Source: Promethearchaeota archaeon (lineage in GTDB: Archaea; Asgardarchaeota; Lokiarchaeia; Sigyniarchaeales; Promethearchaeaceae). Taken from it: a stretch of DNA of 38,748 nucleotides. The stretch covers positions 1 through 38,748 of the forward strand of contig JABCSI010000005.1 of assembly GCA_018238965.1 (NCBI GenBank), given 5' to 3'. Under the pieces are notes generated by a model that was given only the letters and a program-made list of their open reading frames with translations, had not been told where the DNA came from and ran no database searches. Position numbers and translations under genes: made by a program. This document shows, one piece after another, positions 1 through 7,592 of the stretch; positions within the stretch are counted from its first letter, which is position 1, and every line of letters starts with the position of its first letter.

Positions 1-654
1 AATGGGCATAAAGATGGTTGGGGAATCGCCCGGTGGTCAGAAAATGCAGAATTTTCATTAGTGGCTAAACATCCGACAGATGCTTTTCGGGATCCCAACT
101 ATGACTTTGCAGTACAAACGTTAAAGGAGTCCACCGATGGAATTATATTCGGTCACTTACGGGCGGCATCGAAGGGAGGAGTTAGTTATGAAAATACCCA
201 TCCTTTTCTTGATGATGAATCGGGATCAAGGATGGCATTCATGCATAATGGCACGGTCTTCTTCAATGAATCCAAGGAAGAATCAACAAGAAATGATAGT
301 CGCCAATATTTCCAATATCTCTTAAAGAATTTCCAGCAAGAGGGTACGATGCAAGGAGCATTCACCCATACTATGGCACAATTTGCTTCCGAAGATATAA
401 AATTCACTTCAGCAACTGCGTTTGCTGCCAATTCCTCGGGTGTGTGGGTGTTTAGGTCCTATTCCCGGGATGAAGAGTATTATACTGTATATTATTTGAA
501 AATGGCCGATCATATTATCATCTGTCAAGAACCGATCATCGAGGGAAACTGGCAAGTACTGAAAAATGATACTCTAATGTATATCCCGTGGGAAACCCTC
601 ACTCCCCAATTTGTTTCCCTCCCAATTTGTTTCCCTCCCAATTTCCCATCATGA
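1..654 (+). CDS. Class II glutamine amidotransferase, 5'-truncated by the window edge
   Basis: The reading frame is open from base 1, so the catalytic N-terminal Cys lies outside the window. The visible part opens with NGHKDGWGIA, the N-x-x-DGWG motif of the Ntn-hydrolase class II amidotransferases (YafJ/EgtC type). It continues with HLRAAS and ENTHPF (the H-x-R-x-A-S/T...NTHPF signature) and FMHNGTV (the HNG motif). These proteins hydrolyse glutamine and pass ammonia to a synthetase, or act as stand-alone amidases; the substrate cannot be told here. The last ~15 residues are encoded by a 16-bp tandem repeat (605-644), so the C-terminus depends on repeat copy number. The gene converges on the histidine kinase and the two stops overlap (649-654). 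The family call is firm; the physiological role is unknown. Confidence 0.85.
   Translation, partial: NGHKDGWGIARWSENAEFSLVAKHPTDAFRDPNYDFAVQTLKESTDGIIFGHLRAASKGGVSYENTHPFLDDESGSRMAFMHNGTVFFNESKEESTRNDSRQYFQYLLKNFQQEGTMQGAFTHTMAQFASEDIKFTSATAFAANSSGVWVFRSYSRDEEYYTVYYLKMADHIIICQEPIIEGNWQVLKNDTLMYIPWETLTPQFVSLPICFPPNFPS
605..644 (+). repeat. 16-bp tandem repeat at the 3' end of the amidotransferase gene
   Basis: The unit cccaatttgtttccct occurs at 605-620 and 621-636, with a third partial copy from 637. Sixteen is not a multiple of three, so gain or loss of a unit changes the frame and moves the amidotransferase stop. The convergent kinase gene ends at 649 and is not affected. Confidence 0.9.
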
Positions 655-2982
655 AAATAGAGTCTTCAATTTTTTTCGGAGTTCATCAATGTTATAGGGC
701 TTAACTAAGACATCTTTGAACCCATATTTCTCATAATTGGACATTATTGGATTTTGAGAATACCCACTAGATACTATGGCTAAAATATTTGGATCGAATT
801 TGTGTAATAATTCAAAAGTTTCCTTTCCTCCAATACTACCTGGAATTGTGAGGTCCATAATCGCAAAATCATATGGATGCCCAGTTTCTACCGCTCTTTT
901 ATAGGTTTCAATTGCGGAAATGCCTTCGGTCTCGATATCTGAAGTGATTCCAAACTTCAAGAGCATTTTTTGGATTGTTTTACCTACCATTTCATCATCA
1001 TCTATGAGTAAGGCATGTTTTTTATAATTGGGAAATTTTTCCTCGGTAAGAGAAGAAATACTCTTTTTTGCAGAACTAAGTGGAAGATATATATAGAACG
1101 TAGTTCCTTTCCCACTTTCAGATGTAAAATGTATGTATCCCTGATGATTACGTATGATACTATGGCTGGATGCCAACCCCAAACCCGTTCCAGTATCTTT
1201 GGTAGTGAAATAGGGTTCAAAAATACGGTTGGCCAATTTTATTGGAATTCCATGCCCTTGGTCCTTAATAGAGATTAATCCATACCCATTTTCAATTATG
1301 GGGATCGTTTCTAATAAGGGGGTTTTACATTTTTCAATATTGATTGAGATCGTCCCCCCCGTTGGCATTGATTGCATTGCATTAATTATTAGATTATTGA
1401 AGACTTGTTGGATTTGGCTTGAATCCATATTAGCTATAAATTTTTCTCCTACTTCTCCTTCATTCCCTTCTTTTATCGTAAACGCAATTTTACATTTTGA
1501 CCCGGGAGTGACCAATTGAATCGTTTGCTTCATAAGAGGGATAATATCATCTTCTTTTTTGATGGGCTTTCCGCCTTTTGCAAACGTTAACAGCTGGTTC
1601 GTTAGACCTTTTGCTCTGAATGTCGCCTTTTCAAGATCCAACAGGCATTCTTTTGTTTCCGAATCTAGACTATCGGTCATTTGTAATAAACTAATATTTC
1701 CCACGATTCCAACCAGAATATTATTAAAATCATGGGCAATTCCACCTGCCAGAATACTCAGCGATTCTAATTTCTGCATCTGGAGCCAATCATGCTCTTG
1801 TTGCCTTTTCTTTGTTAAGTCCTCAAAAATTAGAATTATTTGATTTTCTATTAAGGAGAGTGTGAATGCTAAATCAATGCTTGAATTATCTGAGCGCTGT
1901 ATTGTTAAGTCTGTGGCATAATCTTGAACCTTTGCAACGATCATCGCATTATTCCATATTTCTTGAAGGAAATCAATATTTACAATTTGGTTATTCTTTT
2001 TTATTGTAATCATTTGGGAAATTTCCCTTAATCCGATATTTTCAAAACTCGATATTCCGCTGATCTCAATAATTTTTTGATTAACATATCGCACAGAACC
2101 GTCGAGGGAACATATCATTATTGGGTAGGGGGCCAAATCAATCATTTTTTGGAATAAAATATCTTTTGCGCGGATTTCATCCTGTGCTTGTTTGATATGT
2201 GTTATATCATTTACATTACAGAGTACTTCATACGTATTTCCTTCACTATTAAGAAATGGAACAAGTTTATACTGGAAATAGGCTCTTATTCCTTCATCTG
2301 TTTGATAGATGACCTCTTCATTAATTTCAACTTTGTTTTGAATACATTCGGTTAATTTATTAGAAAACCCATTGTTTTGCAATTCAGGAAATTGAAGTAG
2401 GTTGACTTGTTTGGTTTTTTCGGGGGAAGTTAAATCGAGAATTTTCAGTAGTCTATCATTCAAAGTGAGAATATTGCCATTATTATCACAAGTTAATATA
2501 CCCGTTGGAGAGTATTCAAAAAGTTGGCGGTATTTTTCCATGGAATCTCGTAATTCCATTTCCATATTTACTCTTTCAGTATTATTCAAAATAATCATCT
2601 GGTCCGCCATTTTGCCTCCTATACGAATTTTTTCGGAAAATTGCCTAACCCAATATTCCTTTCCAGTCCGCGAAATCAATCGAAAATCCATATTTGGAAA
2701 TGTCGTCGTTTGAACATTTTGGATTGCTTTCAAATCCTCTTGGTTTACGTGTAGATTCGCTTGATCTAAATCCCATTTCAAAATGTCTTCAACGGTATAT
2801 TCCAGAATATCCGCAAGCCATTGGTTTACAAAAATTATATCTCTATCTTGAACAATCATAATACCAACTGCCGACATTTCTGCAATTATGCGATATTTTT
2901 CGCGTGATTCTTCAAGTTCTTGGATGATTTTTTTTAAATCATCAATTTTGTCTGACTTTTTTGAAAGAGATATAGTATCCAC
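649..2982 (-). CDS. Hybrid sensor histidine kinase: three PAS domains, HisKA, HATPase, receiver
   Basis: This 777-residue protein has no signal peptide or membrane segment and is expected to be cytosolic. It has three PAS-like sensor domains (about 30-135, 148-262 and 275-390). Then come the H-box AGGIAHDFNN with the phospho-acceptor His at 417, the N-box around N530/N534, the G1 box DQGHGIP (574-580), the F-box FEPYFTTK and the G2 box GTGLGLA. The C-terminal receiver domain (~655-777) has the acidic pocket DDD 661-663, phospho-acceptor Asp 710, a Ser at 738-739 and Lys 761 in VKPYN. There is no DNA-binding output, so the phosphoryl group probably passes to a separate partner, which is not nearby. 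The start is GTG; the next Met lies inside PAS1. Archaeal kinases of this type are generally of bacterial descent. Confidence 0.93.
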   Translation of the reverse strand: MDTISLSKKSDKIDDLKKIIQELEESREKYRIIAEMSAVGIMIVQDRDIIFVNQWLADILEYTVEDILKWDLDQANLHVNQEDLKAIQNVQTTTFPNMDFRLISRTGKEYWVRQFSEKIRIGGKMADQMIILNNTERVNMEMELRDSMEKYRQLFEYSPTGILTCDNNGNILTLNDRLLKILDLTSPEKTKQVNLLQFPELQNNGFSNKLTECIQNKVEINEEVIYQTDEGIRAYFQYKLVPFLNSEGNTYEVLCNVNDITHIKQAQDEIRAKDILFQKMIDLAPYPIMICSLDGSVRYVNQKIIEISGISSFENIGLREISQMITIKKNNQIVNIDFLQEIWNNAMIVAKVQDYATDLTIQRSDNSSIDLAFTLSLIENQIILIFEDLTKKRQQEHDWLQMQKLESLSILAGGIAHDFNNILVGIVGNISLLQMTDSLDSETKECLLDLEKATFRAKGLTNQLLTFAKGGKPIKKEDDIIPLMKQTIQLVTPGSKCKIAFTIKEGNEGEVGEKFIANMDSSQIQQVFNNLIINAMQSMPTGGTISINIEKCKTPLLETIPIIENGYGLISIKDQGHGIPIKLANRIFEPYFTTKDTGTGLGLASSHSIIRNHQGYIHFTSESGKGTTFYIYLPLSSAKKSISSLTEEKFPNYKKHALLIDDDEMVGKTIQKMLLKFGITSDIETEGISAIETYKRAVETGHPYDFAIMDLTIPGSIGGKETFELLHKFDPNILAIVSSGYSQNPIMSNYEKYGFKDVLVKPYNIDELRKKLKTLFS

Positions 2983-3125
2983 CTTGTAGAATTGTTTATT
3001 TATTTGAATAATTGAATGCCCAACAACCTAAAAGCTTAATGTTGGTGAAATAATTAAAGAGGAATCAAGGGAATTTGTGTAAAATTTAGGAAAGATGATG
3101 TTTTTTAAGTCAATCTACAAAACTC

Positions 3126-3365
3126 TCAAATTGAAACTCGTCTTTGTCCCCTTCTTTTTCTTGCTTTTTTTTTATCCCTTCGGGAACCAATCCAAACCAA
3201 CAATCCCGCAGGAATCGTAAGGACACAAGCAAGTAACACTAAAATAATTACTCCGATTATCCAAAATCCCGAAGGATCCTGTCCTATATTTGTCACCGTG
3301 AGAATTGCGGCAAGAATTAATGGGATGAGGATAAGACATCATCCGAGTTTTTTCCAAATACTCAT
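3126..3365 (-). pseudogene. Small two-TM membrane protein interrupted by an in-frame TGA
   Basis: Reading from an ATG at 3365 gives MSIWKKLG, then TGA (3339-3341), then an uninterrupted stretch to a TGA at 3126-3128. The rest reads as a hydrophobic segment (LILIPLILAAILTVTN), a polar GQDPSG turn, a second hydrophobic segment (FWIIGVIILVLLACVLTIPA...) and a very basic tail (RRDKKKARKRR). This is a normal two-helix hairpin with a positive cytosolic end. TGG (Trp) differs from the TGA by one base, so a nonsense mutation is the simplest explanation. There is no ATG, GTG or TTG between the TGA and the first helix. A sequencing error, or readthrough as selenocysteine, is possible but less likely. 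No homologue was recognised. Confidence 0.6.
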
Positions 3366-3463
3366 ATACTCTTGTTCTTTTTTGCATTAAAAAATATGAT
3401 GATAATAAAATGAAATTAAGTCTAATTAAGTGAAAATAAGTTGGTATTTAATTTGTTTGAGGC

Positions 3464-3886
3464 TTATTTGAGTTGTTTTTCATATGAAACAGCCTTAATA
3501 CCTGGGATACTTTCAAAATGTTTCTGGTTGCGTGTAATTATTCTCTTAATATTTCTTGAATGCATAATACCGGCAATCATGATATCATTATCATCAATAA
3601 TCTTCCCATTTTCAGATAGTTGATCGTAAATTTTTGCAGCTTCTTCCGCACAACTAGGTGAGAAATCTAATATTTTCATTAACGCTTTGAATTTATTCCA
3701 ACTCAGGAACTGTTGCTGATAAATTTTATCTGATTTCATTCGTTTTGTGCGTTCCAGACCTATGGAAACTTCATAAATTGAAATTGTTGTAATTGCGAAT
3801 AAGTCATTCATGTTTTGGATTAAGGATTTAATGGGTTTATATCCACGTAAATAATCAATGCAAGCGGTAGTATCAAGAAGAATCAT
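3464..3886 (-). CDS. vapC: VapC-family PIN-domain ribonuclease toxin
   Basis: The 140-residue protein has the PIN-domain layout: LLDTTACIDYL with the first catalytic Asp at residue 5, a conserved Glu in ISIYEVSIG, and the IIDDNDIMIAG motif with further acidic residues. It ends with the TRNQKHFESIPGI stretch typical of VapC. PIN toxins are Mg-dependent endoribonucleases that cut tRNA or rRNA when released from VapB. The frame is open upstream into vapB, but the start is set at the ATG giving MILLDTTAC, as in the family. vapB ends 5 nt upstream (3892), so the two form an operon. The fourth acidic position is weak in this copy (TRNQKHF rather than the more usual TxDxxF). Confidence 0.88.
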   Translation of the reverse strand: MILLDTTACIDYLRGYKPIKSLIQNMNDLFAITTISIYEVSIGLERTKRMKSDKIYQQQFLSWNKFKALMKILDFSPSCAEEAAKIYDQLSENGKIIDDNDIMIAGIMHSRNIKRIITRNQKHFESIPGIKAVSYEKQLK

Positions 3887-3891
3887 CCTAG

Positions 3892-4125
3892 TTACTCCAA
3901 ATCTGCGGTACGCATCCATTTTCGTCCAGGGCGTTGAGTAATATCTTCCCAAATTGTTTCGTAGTCTTCCGAAGAAATTTTCCAAGCACCAAAGCATTCC
4001 GTAAAGTTTTTCTGATATAAATCAATCATTCGTTGAAATAGTTGGGAGAAACTCTCATTTTTAACCTTCAAAGCGTTCAATCGATCATAGATTTCTTCGG
4101 TGATACTGATAGTTTTTGAAGCCAT
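3892..4125 (-). CDS. vapB: VapB-type antitoxin of the DUF217 group
   Basis: The protein begins MASKTISITEEIYDRL, the conserved N-terminus of archaeal VapB antitoxins of the DUF217 group: a short DNA-binding beta strand followed by a helix. It continues with SFSQLFQRMIDL and a toxin-wrapping tail containing ECFGAW. It is paralogous to the antitoxin at 6532-6765 (MATKTITIKEDVYEVL, SFSKLLLRL, RFFGMW). The start is placed at the ATG at 4125 because the family begins at MASKT; an in-frame ATG at 4140 would add five residues and would lie inside the promoter. It should neutralise the downstream VapC and autoregulate through the palindrome just upstream. Confidence 0.87.
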   Translation of the reverse strand: MASKTISITEEIYDRLNALKVKNESFSQLFQRMIDLYQKNFTECFGAWKISSEDYETIWEDITQRPGRKWMRTADLE

Positions 4126-4138
4126 TGTCACTATATAC

Positions 4139-4160
4139 ATATTGATATCAATATATATAA
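4139..4160 (-). promoter_or_regulatory. vapBC promoter with a 16-bp perfect palindrome
   Basis: The sequence atattgatatcaatat at 4139-4154 is a perfect palindrome. It overlaps an AT-rich TATA-like element (ttatatat on the minus strand, about 4153-4160) roughly 27-35 bp before the vapB ATG. A VapB(C) complex bound here would block TBP/TFB, the usual way TA operons autoregulate. The operator role is inferred from position and symmetry. Confidence 0.55.
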
Positions 4161-4217
4161 GTAACTAAAATATGGATTCAATGAATTATAATTAAAAGGA
4201 AGTAAAAAATCAAGAAA

Positions 4218-4835
4218 TTACAAACAGGATTTTAGAATGTCGAGAAAATCTTGAATGATGGGATTGTTTATGTCGATTTCAAGGTTGATGAACCACTCAA
4301 TCCAAGCATCAATGTCGTTAATCGGTAATAAATTGTTTTCAAAATCCACCTTAGTTTTATAGAACCTGAGATAACCATCGGCCACCTCCTCATTGAAAAC
4401 CTGATCCCCGAATATTTCATTTATTTTATAGGTCAATTCAAAATTACGTTTTAATGGATTTATGAAATTAGTTCTTAACTTAATAATTAGATAAAAATCA
4501 TCATCGTTTTGTGGTTTTGGGTTTTGTTTGATTGACAGATTCTTTTTTAGAAATCGGGGAAAATCTTCGTAGTTCGTTAATAGGTTATCATACATATAGT
4601 TATAGATATTGAAATCAACGTCATAAAATGCCCAAAATTCTTCCACTGACGAGAAAGAAATCTTACATGTGGAATCTGAAATGTAATCTACCGAAGATGG
4701 AGAAATATAATAGGTAGTTGTATAATCTGCAATAATTAGCTGGAGTATTTCCTTATGAGATAAGTCTTGTTCTTGGGTTTCAATGATCGAGATTTCCAAA
4801 AATATCCCGTCTCCCCCTTTTTCGTCATTACCCAT
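4218..4835 (-). CDS. Hypothetical acidic protein, 205 aa
   Basis: I do not recognise the family. The protein is acidic, soluble in appearance (no TM segment or signal peptide), rich in aromatic residues and Asn/Asp, and has no cysteine pairs or nucleotide-binding motif. Its N-terminal half contains ISIIETQEQDLSHKEILQ and its C-terminus is helical (IIQDFLDILKSCL). It lies between a vapBC pair and an aminotransferase on the same strand, but gaps of ~90-100 bp on each side argue for its own promoter. An inverted repeat, attat-ttgg-ataat (4836-4849), directly abuts the ATG and could be an operator or a short 5' hairpin. Codon use and length make it a real gene. Confidence 0.6.
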   Translation of the reverse strand: MGNDEKGGDGIFLEISIIETQEQDLSHKEILQLIIADYTTTYYISPSSVDYISDSTCKISFSSVEEFWAFYDVDFNIYNYMYDNLLTNYEDFPRFLKKNLSIKQNPKPQNDDDFYLIIKLRTNFINPLKRNFELTYKINEIFGDQVFNEEVADGYLRFYKTKVDFENNLLPINDIDAWIEWFINLEIDINNPIIQDFLDILKSCL

Positions 4836-4937
4836 ATTATTTGGATAATGCCATTTCGGAATTAAAATTTTCTAACAAAAAAACAACATAAAAATCTATG
4901 ATATTGCCAATTTCTTCTAATTCAAGCAAATACTACT

Positions 4938-5056
4938 CTATTCGCCCGATTGTTCCCGATCTTCAGAACTTTGCATTTGTTCTGTAAATTCACATATTTT
5001 TTGACACATTTCTAAAATCTTGGGAGCAACCTGTTCTAAATATTTCTCGGGGGATT
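4938..5056 (-). other. Out-of-frame 3' coding remnant of the aminotransferase gene
   Basis: Directly downstream of the repeat-generated stop of the aminotransferase, another minus-strand frame stays open to a TAG at 4938-4940. It encodes a well-formed amphipathic tail (SPEKYLEQVAPKILEMCQKI, then CEFTEQMQSSEDREQSGE). Removing one 20-bp unit from the adjacent tandem repeat joins this tail in frame to the aminotransferase. It therefore reads as the original C-terminus, now out of frame. Confidence 0.7.
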
Positions 5057-6310
5057 TTCGGCCCGAGAGTTGAAATTTCGGCCCGAGAGTTGAAATTTCG
5101 GCCAGAGATCAATTGCTTTTCGGCCATCATAATCAACAACAGCAATTCGTACTCCCAAATCGGTTTCCGGCATTCCAAAAGCAGAACTCGGGACAGTTCC
5201 CAATTTCCACTCGGAAATCAAATGTTCTGCCAAATCTGATACAGTCTCAATCCCTTTTTCGGCTAATTGCTCCTTGTAAAAATTCCAGTTCGGGAATAGA
5301 TAGAAACCGCCCCCGGGTTGGGGTGTATTGATCCCCCCACAGATCAATTGTTTGAAGACATAGGTGACCATAAATTTGTGGATTGCGGTACACTGAAAAA
5401 CATAATCTTTTAGTTCTTTTTTCATCCGATATGCTTCTATTGCGCCATATTGGATGGGTCCCGCAACACATGCCCATGTTTGGGCTCCAAATCGGAGAAG
5501 AACCGTCATTACTTCTTGCATGCTTTTGTGTAAGAGAACTGTACCTACCCGATATCCTCCCAACGAGCGATCCTTGGCCAATCCACTTATAATTATGGTT
5601 TTTTCAGGGTAATATTCAGCAATACTTGCCATTTTATTTGGATCAAAGGTTGTCAGTGCGTATATTTCATCTGCCAAAATGATCATGTTAAGTTCTCGGG
5701 CAGTTTCGGCCAAGGCTTGAAGTTCCTTACGACTAAAGGTAGTGCCTGTTGGGTTGTTGGGGTATGTTAGCAGCAAGAGTTTTTGATCCTTCAGCGTGAG
5801 ATTTCCTCGCTTAATTTCGTCATTGACTGCTTCGCGAATATCCTTGGATGAGATTTTCAGAGATAGCTTGTCGTCGGGAATAATTTTAATTACCGTTTTA
5901 TTAAGGATTTCCGCTTGGGGCTGGTAGGAAACCCAATGGGGAACCGGCAGAAATAGTGGGCCCTTAAGGGCAAAAAGAAGTGCATAGAAGAGGATTTTGG
6001 AACCTGGTCCAATCAATACTGAATTGGGTGAATAGTCCAAGTGAAAATATTCAGAGTAGAACTGGGCAACCATTTCCCGTAAAGGAAGAATACCTTGAGT
6101 AGGAGTATACCTATTTTTGTCTGCATTGAGGTCGACTGCTTCTCGAATTAATGGGTGAACCGGAAATGGGGATTGTCCGATGCTCATGTTTATAACATCA
6201 ATACCCTCCTTCAGATATTTTTGGATCATATCATTCACGGCCATCGTTGGGGAGGGCTGGAGAATAAGTGCTTTTTCTGTTAATTCTGTCAATTTTGTTA
6301 TTTCAACCAT
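5036..6310 (-). CDS. Class I/II PLP-dependent aminotransferase with a frameshifted C-terminus
   Basis: This 424-residue fold-type I aminotransferase carries the family's key features: YPNNPTG (183-189), Asp214 in ILADEIYAL (binds the PLP ring nitrogen), the Schiff-base Lys246 in SGLAKDRSLGGYRVG, and Arg388 in LGVRIA (substrate carboxylate). The family transfers amino groups between amino acids and 2-oxo acids; the substrate cannot be assigned. The core is intact to about residue 405. After DLWPKFQLSG the protein runs into a 20-bp tandem repeat and ends 14 residues later at a stop in the wrong frame. The likely original tail of ~33 residues is encoded at 4938-5056 in another frame. The enzyme may still work, since the loss is limited to the last helix of the small domain. 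Confidence 0.88.
   Translation of the reverse strand: MVEITKLTELTEKALILQPSPTMAVNDMIQKYLKEGIDVINMSIGQSPFPVHPLIREAVDLNADKNRYTPTQGILPLREMVAQFYSEYFHLDYSPNSVLIGPGSKILFYALLFALKGPLFLPVPHWVSYQPQAEILNKTVIKIIPDDKLSLKISSKDIREAVNDEIKRGNLTLKDQKLLLLTYPNNPTGTTFSRKELQALAETARELNMIILADEIYALTTFDPNKMASIAEYYPEKTIIISGLAKDRSLGGYRVGTVLLHKSMQEVMTVLLRFGAQTWACVAGPIQYGAIEAYRMKKELKDYVFQCTAIHKFMVTYVFKQLICGGINTPQPGGGFYLFPNWNFYKEQLAEKGIETVSDLAEHLISEWKLGTVPSSAFGMPETDLGVRIAVVDYDGRKAIDLWPKFQLSGRNFNSRAENPPRNI
5057..5108 (-). repeat. 20-bp tandem repeat that sets the aminotransferase frame
   Basis: The unit ttcggcccgagagttgaaat is present at 5057-5076 and 5077-5096, with a partial third copy (ttcggccagaga) at 5097-5108. Because 20 is not a multiple of three, copy number decides which of three C-termini is read. 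One fewer unit restores a ~33-residue helical tail; two fewer give a different 22-residue tail. Confidence 0.92.
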
Positions 6311-6482
6311 ATTTTCACCAGCCTTAATTACGGGGATGATTTCCGAATTCGAAAATTTCCATCATTTTTTATCTTAGTCTTATATCTAAAATATCTTTTC
6401 TGTTTTATATCCGCCCGTTGAAGATTTCGATAAGGATGCAATTCACAATTATCTTTCAATGTTACAAATATAAATATATATG

Positions 6483-6511
6483 TATGTTCAAACATAAACA
6501 GATTTAAATAT
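6483..6511 (+). promoter_or_regulatory. Promoter of the second vapBC pair: inverted repeat plus TATA-like box
   Basis: The inverted repeat tatgtt-ca-aacata lies at 6483-6496. It is followed by an AT-rich box, tttaaatat (6503-6511), about 21-29 bp before the vapB ATG at 6532. The spacing implies a leaderless transcript, and the inverted repeat just upstream of the TATA box is a candidate VapB operator. Assignment is by position only. Confidence 0.5.
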
Positions 6512-6531
6512 TCAAAATTTATAATTTCATT

Positions 6532-6765
6532 ATGGCTACAAAAACAATTACCATTAAGGAAGATGTCTATGAGGTTTTAACCACCCTAAAAAAATCGGGT
6601 GAGAGTTTCTCAAAATTGCTTCTTAGATTGGCAAATCAGATTAATGGACAGAAATTAGACCGATTTTTTGGAATGTGGGATATGGAAGATGAAGAATTTG
6701 AGAGAATTCAAAAAACCATACGAAATAGCGAAGTTACTTTTATGAAGAAGGTGGATTTTGATTGA
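6532..6765 (+). CDS. vapB: VapB-type antitoxin of the DUF217 group (second copy)
   Basis: The 77-residue protein begins MATKTITIKEDVYEVLTTLK and continues with ESFSKLLLRLANQ and a C-terminal toxin-binding tail (DRFFGMWDMEDEEFERIQ). It aligns over its length with the antitoxin at 3892-4125, so the two pairs are paralogues, but they have diverged well beyond a recent duplication. The stop overlaps the TTG start of vapC by four bases (ttga), a sign of translational coupling. Presumed roles are DNA-binding autorepression and inhibition of the partner PIN nuclease. Confidence 0.88.
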   Translation: MATKTITIKEDVYEVLTTLKKSGESFSKLLLRLANQINGQKLDRFFGMWDMEDEEFERIQKTIRNSEVTFMKKVDFD

Positions 6766-7151
6766 TTCTTCTAGATTCCAATATTTTCATAAACATTTTG
6801 CGAAAAAAGCCCAGAGGAAAAGAATGGAAGGATTTTTTGCATAATAAATCTATTGGGTTACCGAGTATCGGAGTTTTTGAATTATTTCTCGGCGCGGAAT
6901 TATCCCAGAATCGAGAAAAAAATTTGAATTCGGTAAAAGAATTGGTTCAGAATTACCCAATTTTCCCGTTTTCAACAAAAAGTGGATACATCGCTGCCCA
7001 GATATACGCAAAATTACAAAAAACAGGGCAACTAATTGAAATAAATGATATTTATATTGCAGCCATTACCTTGGAGAATGATTGCACCCTGGCTACGGAT
7101 AATATCAAGCATTTCAAGCGAATAGAGGCCCTAGATGTACTGTCAATCTAA
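6762..7151 (+). CDS. vapC: VapC-family PIN-domain ribonuclease toxin (second copy)
   Basis: The PIN signature is complete: ILLDSNIFINIL (Asp 5), a Glu in IGVFELFLGAEL, EINDIYIAAITLE (acidic metal ligands), and LATDNIKHFKRI with the final Asp/Asn. The length, 129 residues, is normal for VapC. Translation starts at TTG 6762, inside the antitoxin stop; this is the only start that keeps the full first strand. The expected activity is site-specific cleavage of tRNA or rRNA when VapB is degraded. Confidence 0.88.
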   Translation: MILLDSNIFINILRKKPRGKEWKDFLHNKSIGLPSIGVFELFLGAELSQNREKNLNSVKELVQNYPIFPFSTKSGYIAAQIYAKLQKTGQLIEINDIYIAAITLENDCTLATDNIKHFKRIEALDVLSI

Positions 7152-7189
7152 TGCACATTCATTTTACCATATTATGTGAAATTCCCCTT

Positions 7190-7296
7190 AAGATAAATTG
7201 GAAGAAGTTCATGCATATATTCAAAATGATATTGGATTACAAAGGAAATTGTATAACCAATATTAGATTAGTGAAATGACAGAGATGGAAAATTGC
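7190..7296 (+). pseudogene. Fused remnants of a second copy of the two zinc-finger genes
   Basis: Bases 7200-7258 match 9371-9429 (end of the 9063-9455 gene) with two differences in 59. Bases 7265-7295 match 9572-9602 (start of the 9583-9876 gene) with two differences in 31. The ~142 bp that separate these parts downstream are here replaced by 6 bp. In frame, the first part reads EEVHAYIQNDIGLQRKLYNQ then stops; the second reads MTEMENCTS then stops. Neither can make a working protein. I see no clear gene in 7297-7409, which reads through in one plus-strand frame without a start. Confidence 0.8.
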
Positions 7297-7409
7297 ACAT
7301 CTTAACCATATTTGGTTCTCTTATCGTTTAAAGGGTTTGAAGGGAGATTCCAAATCGCCAGTTGAAGACTTAGTGGTGTTGATTCAACCAATTTTAGATA
7401 TTTTTCAAG

Positions 7410-7592
7410 TCACATTTCATAAATTCCTCCCAAAGTCTCCCATTTGTTCCCTAAAAGGCTCACCTCATATTTTTCCCTTAGACTGAAAATTTTTATACCT
7501 TCGATCAAATATTCATTTGTATAAACATTTATGCTATCGTAAATTTGTTTCAAAGTAGCATTTTTGAGATGAGTTGTAATGAAGAGTAACAT
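7410..7592 (-). CDS. Doubtful small ORF, 60 aa
   Basis: The frame reads MLLFITTHLKNATLKQ...KYEVSLLGNKWETLGGIYEM. The composition is protein-like (an amphipathic helix, then a strand-rich end), but no family was recognised. Its start overlaps the start of the divergent gene at 7579 by 14 bases. It lies in a stretch with other gene debris, so it may be a surviving fragment of a longer gene rather than a functional one. Confidence 0.3.
   Translation of the reverse strand: MLLFITTHLKNATLKQIYDSINVYTNEYLIEGIKIFSLREKYEVSLLGNKWETLGGIYEM

Noticed and set aside
3172-3387. A 71-codon minus-strand frame with several Cys residues
   Set aside because: The hydrophobic two-helix protein is read in another frame of the same strand (3126-3365); this one is its shadow.
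3464-3997. Extended VapC start at 3997
   Set aside because: The extra 37 residues overlap vapB in another frame and do not resemble PIN N-termini; the ATG at 3886 fits the family.
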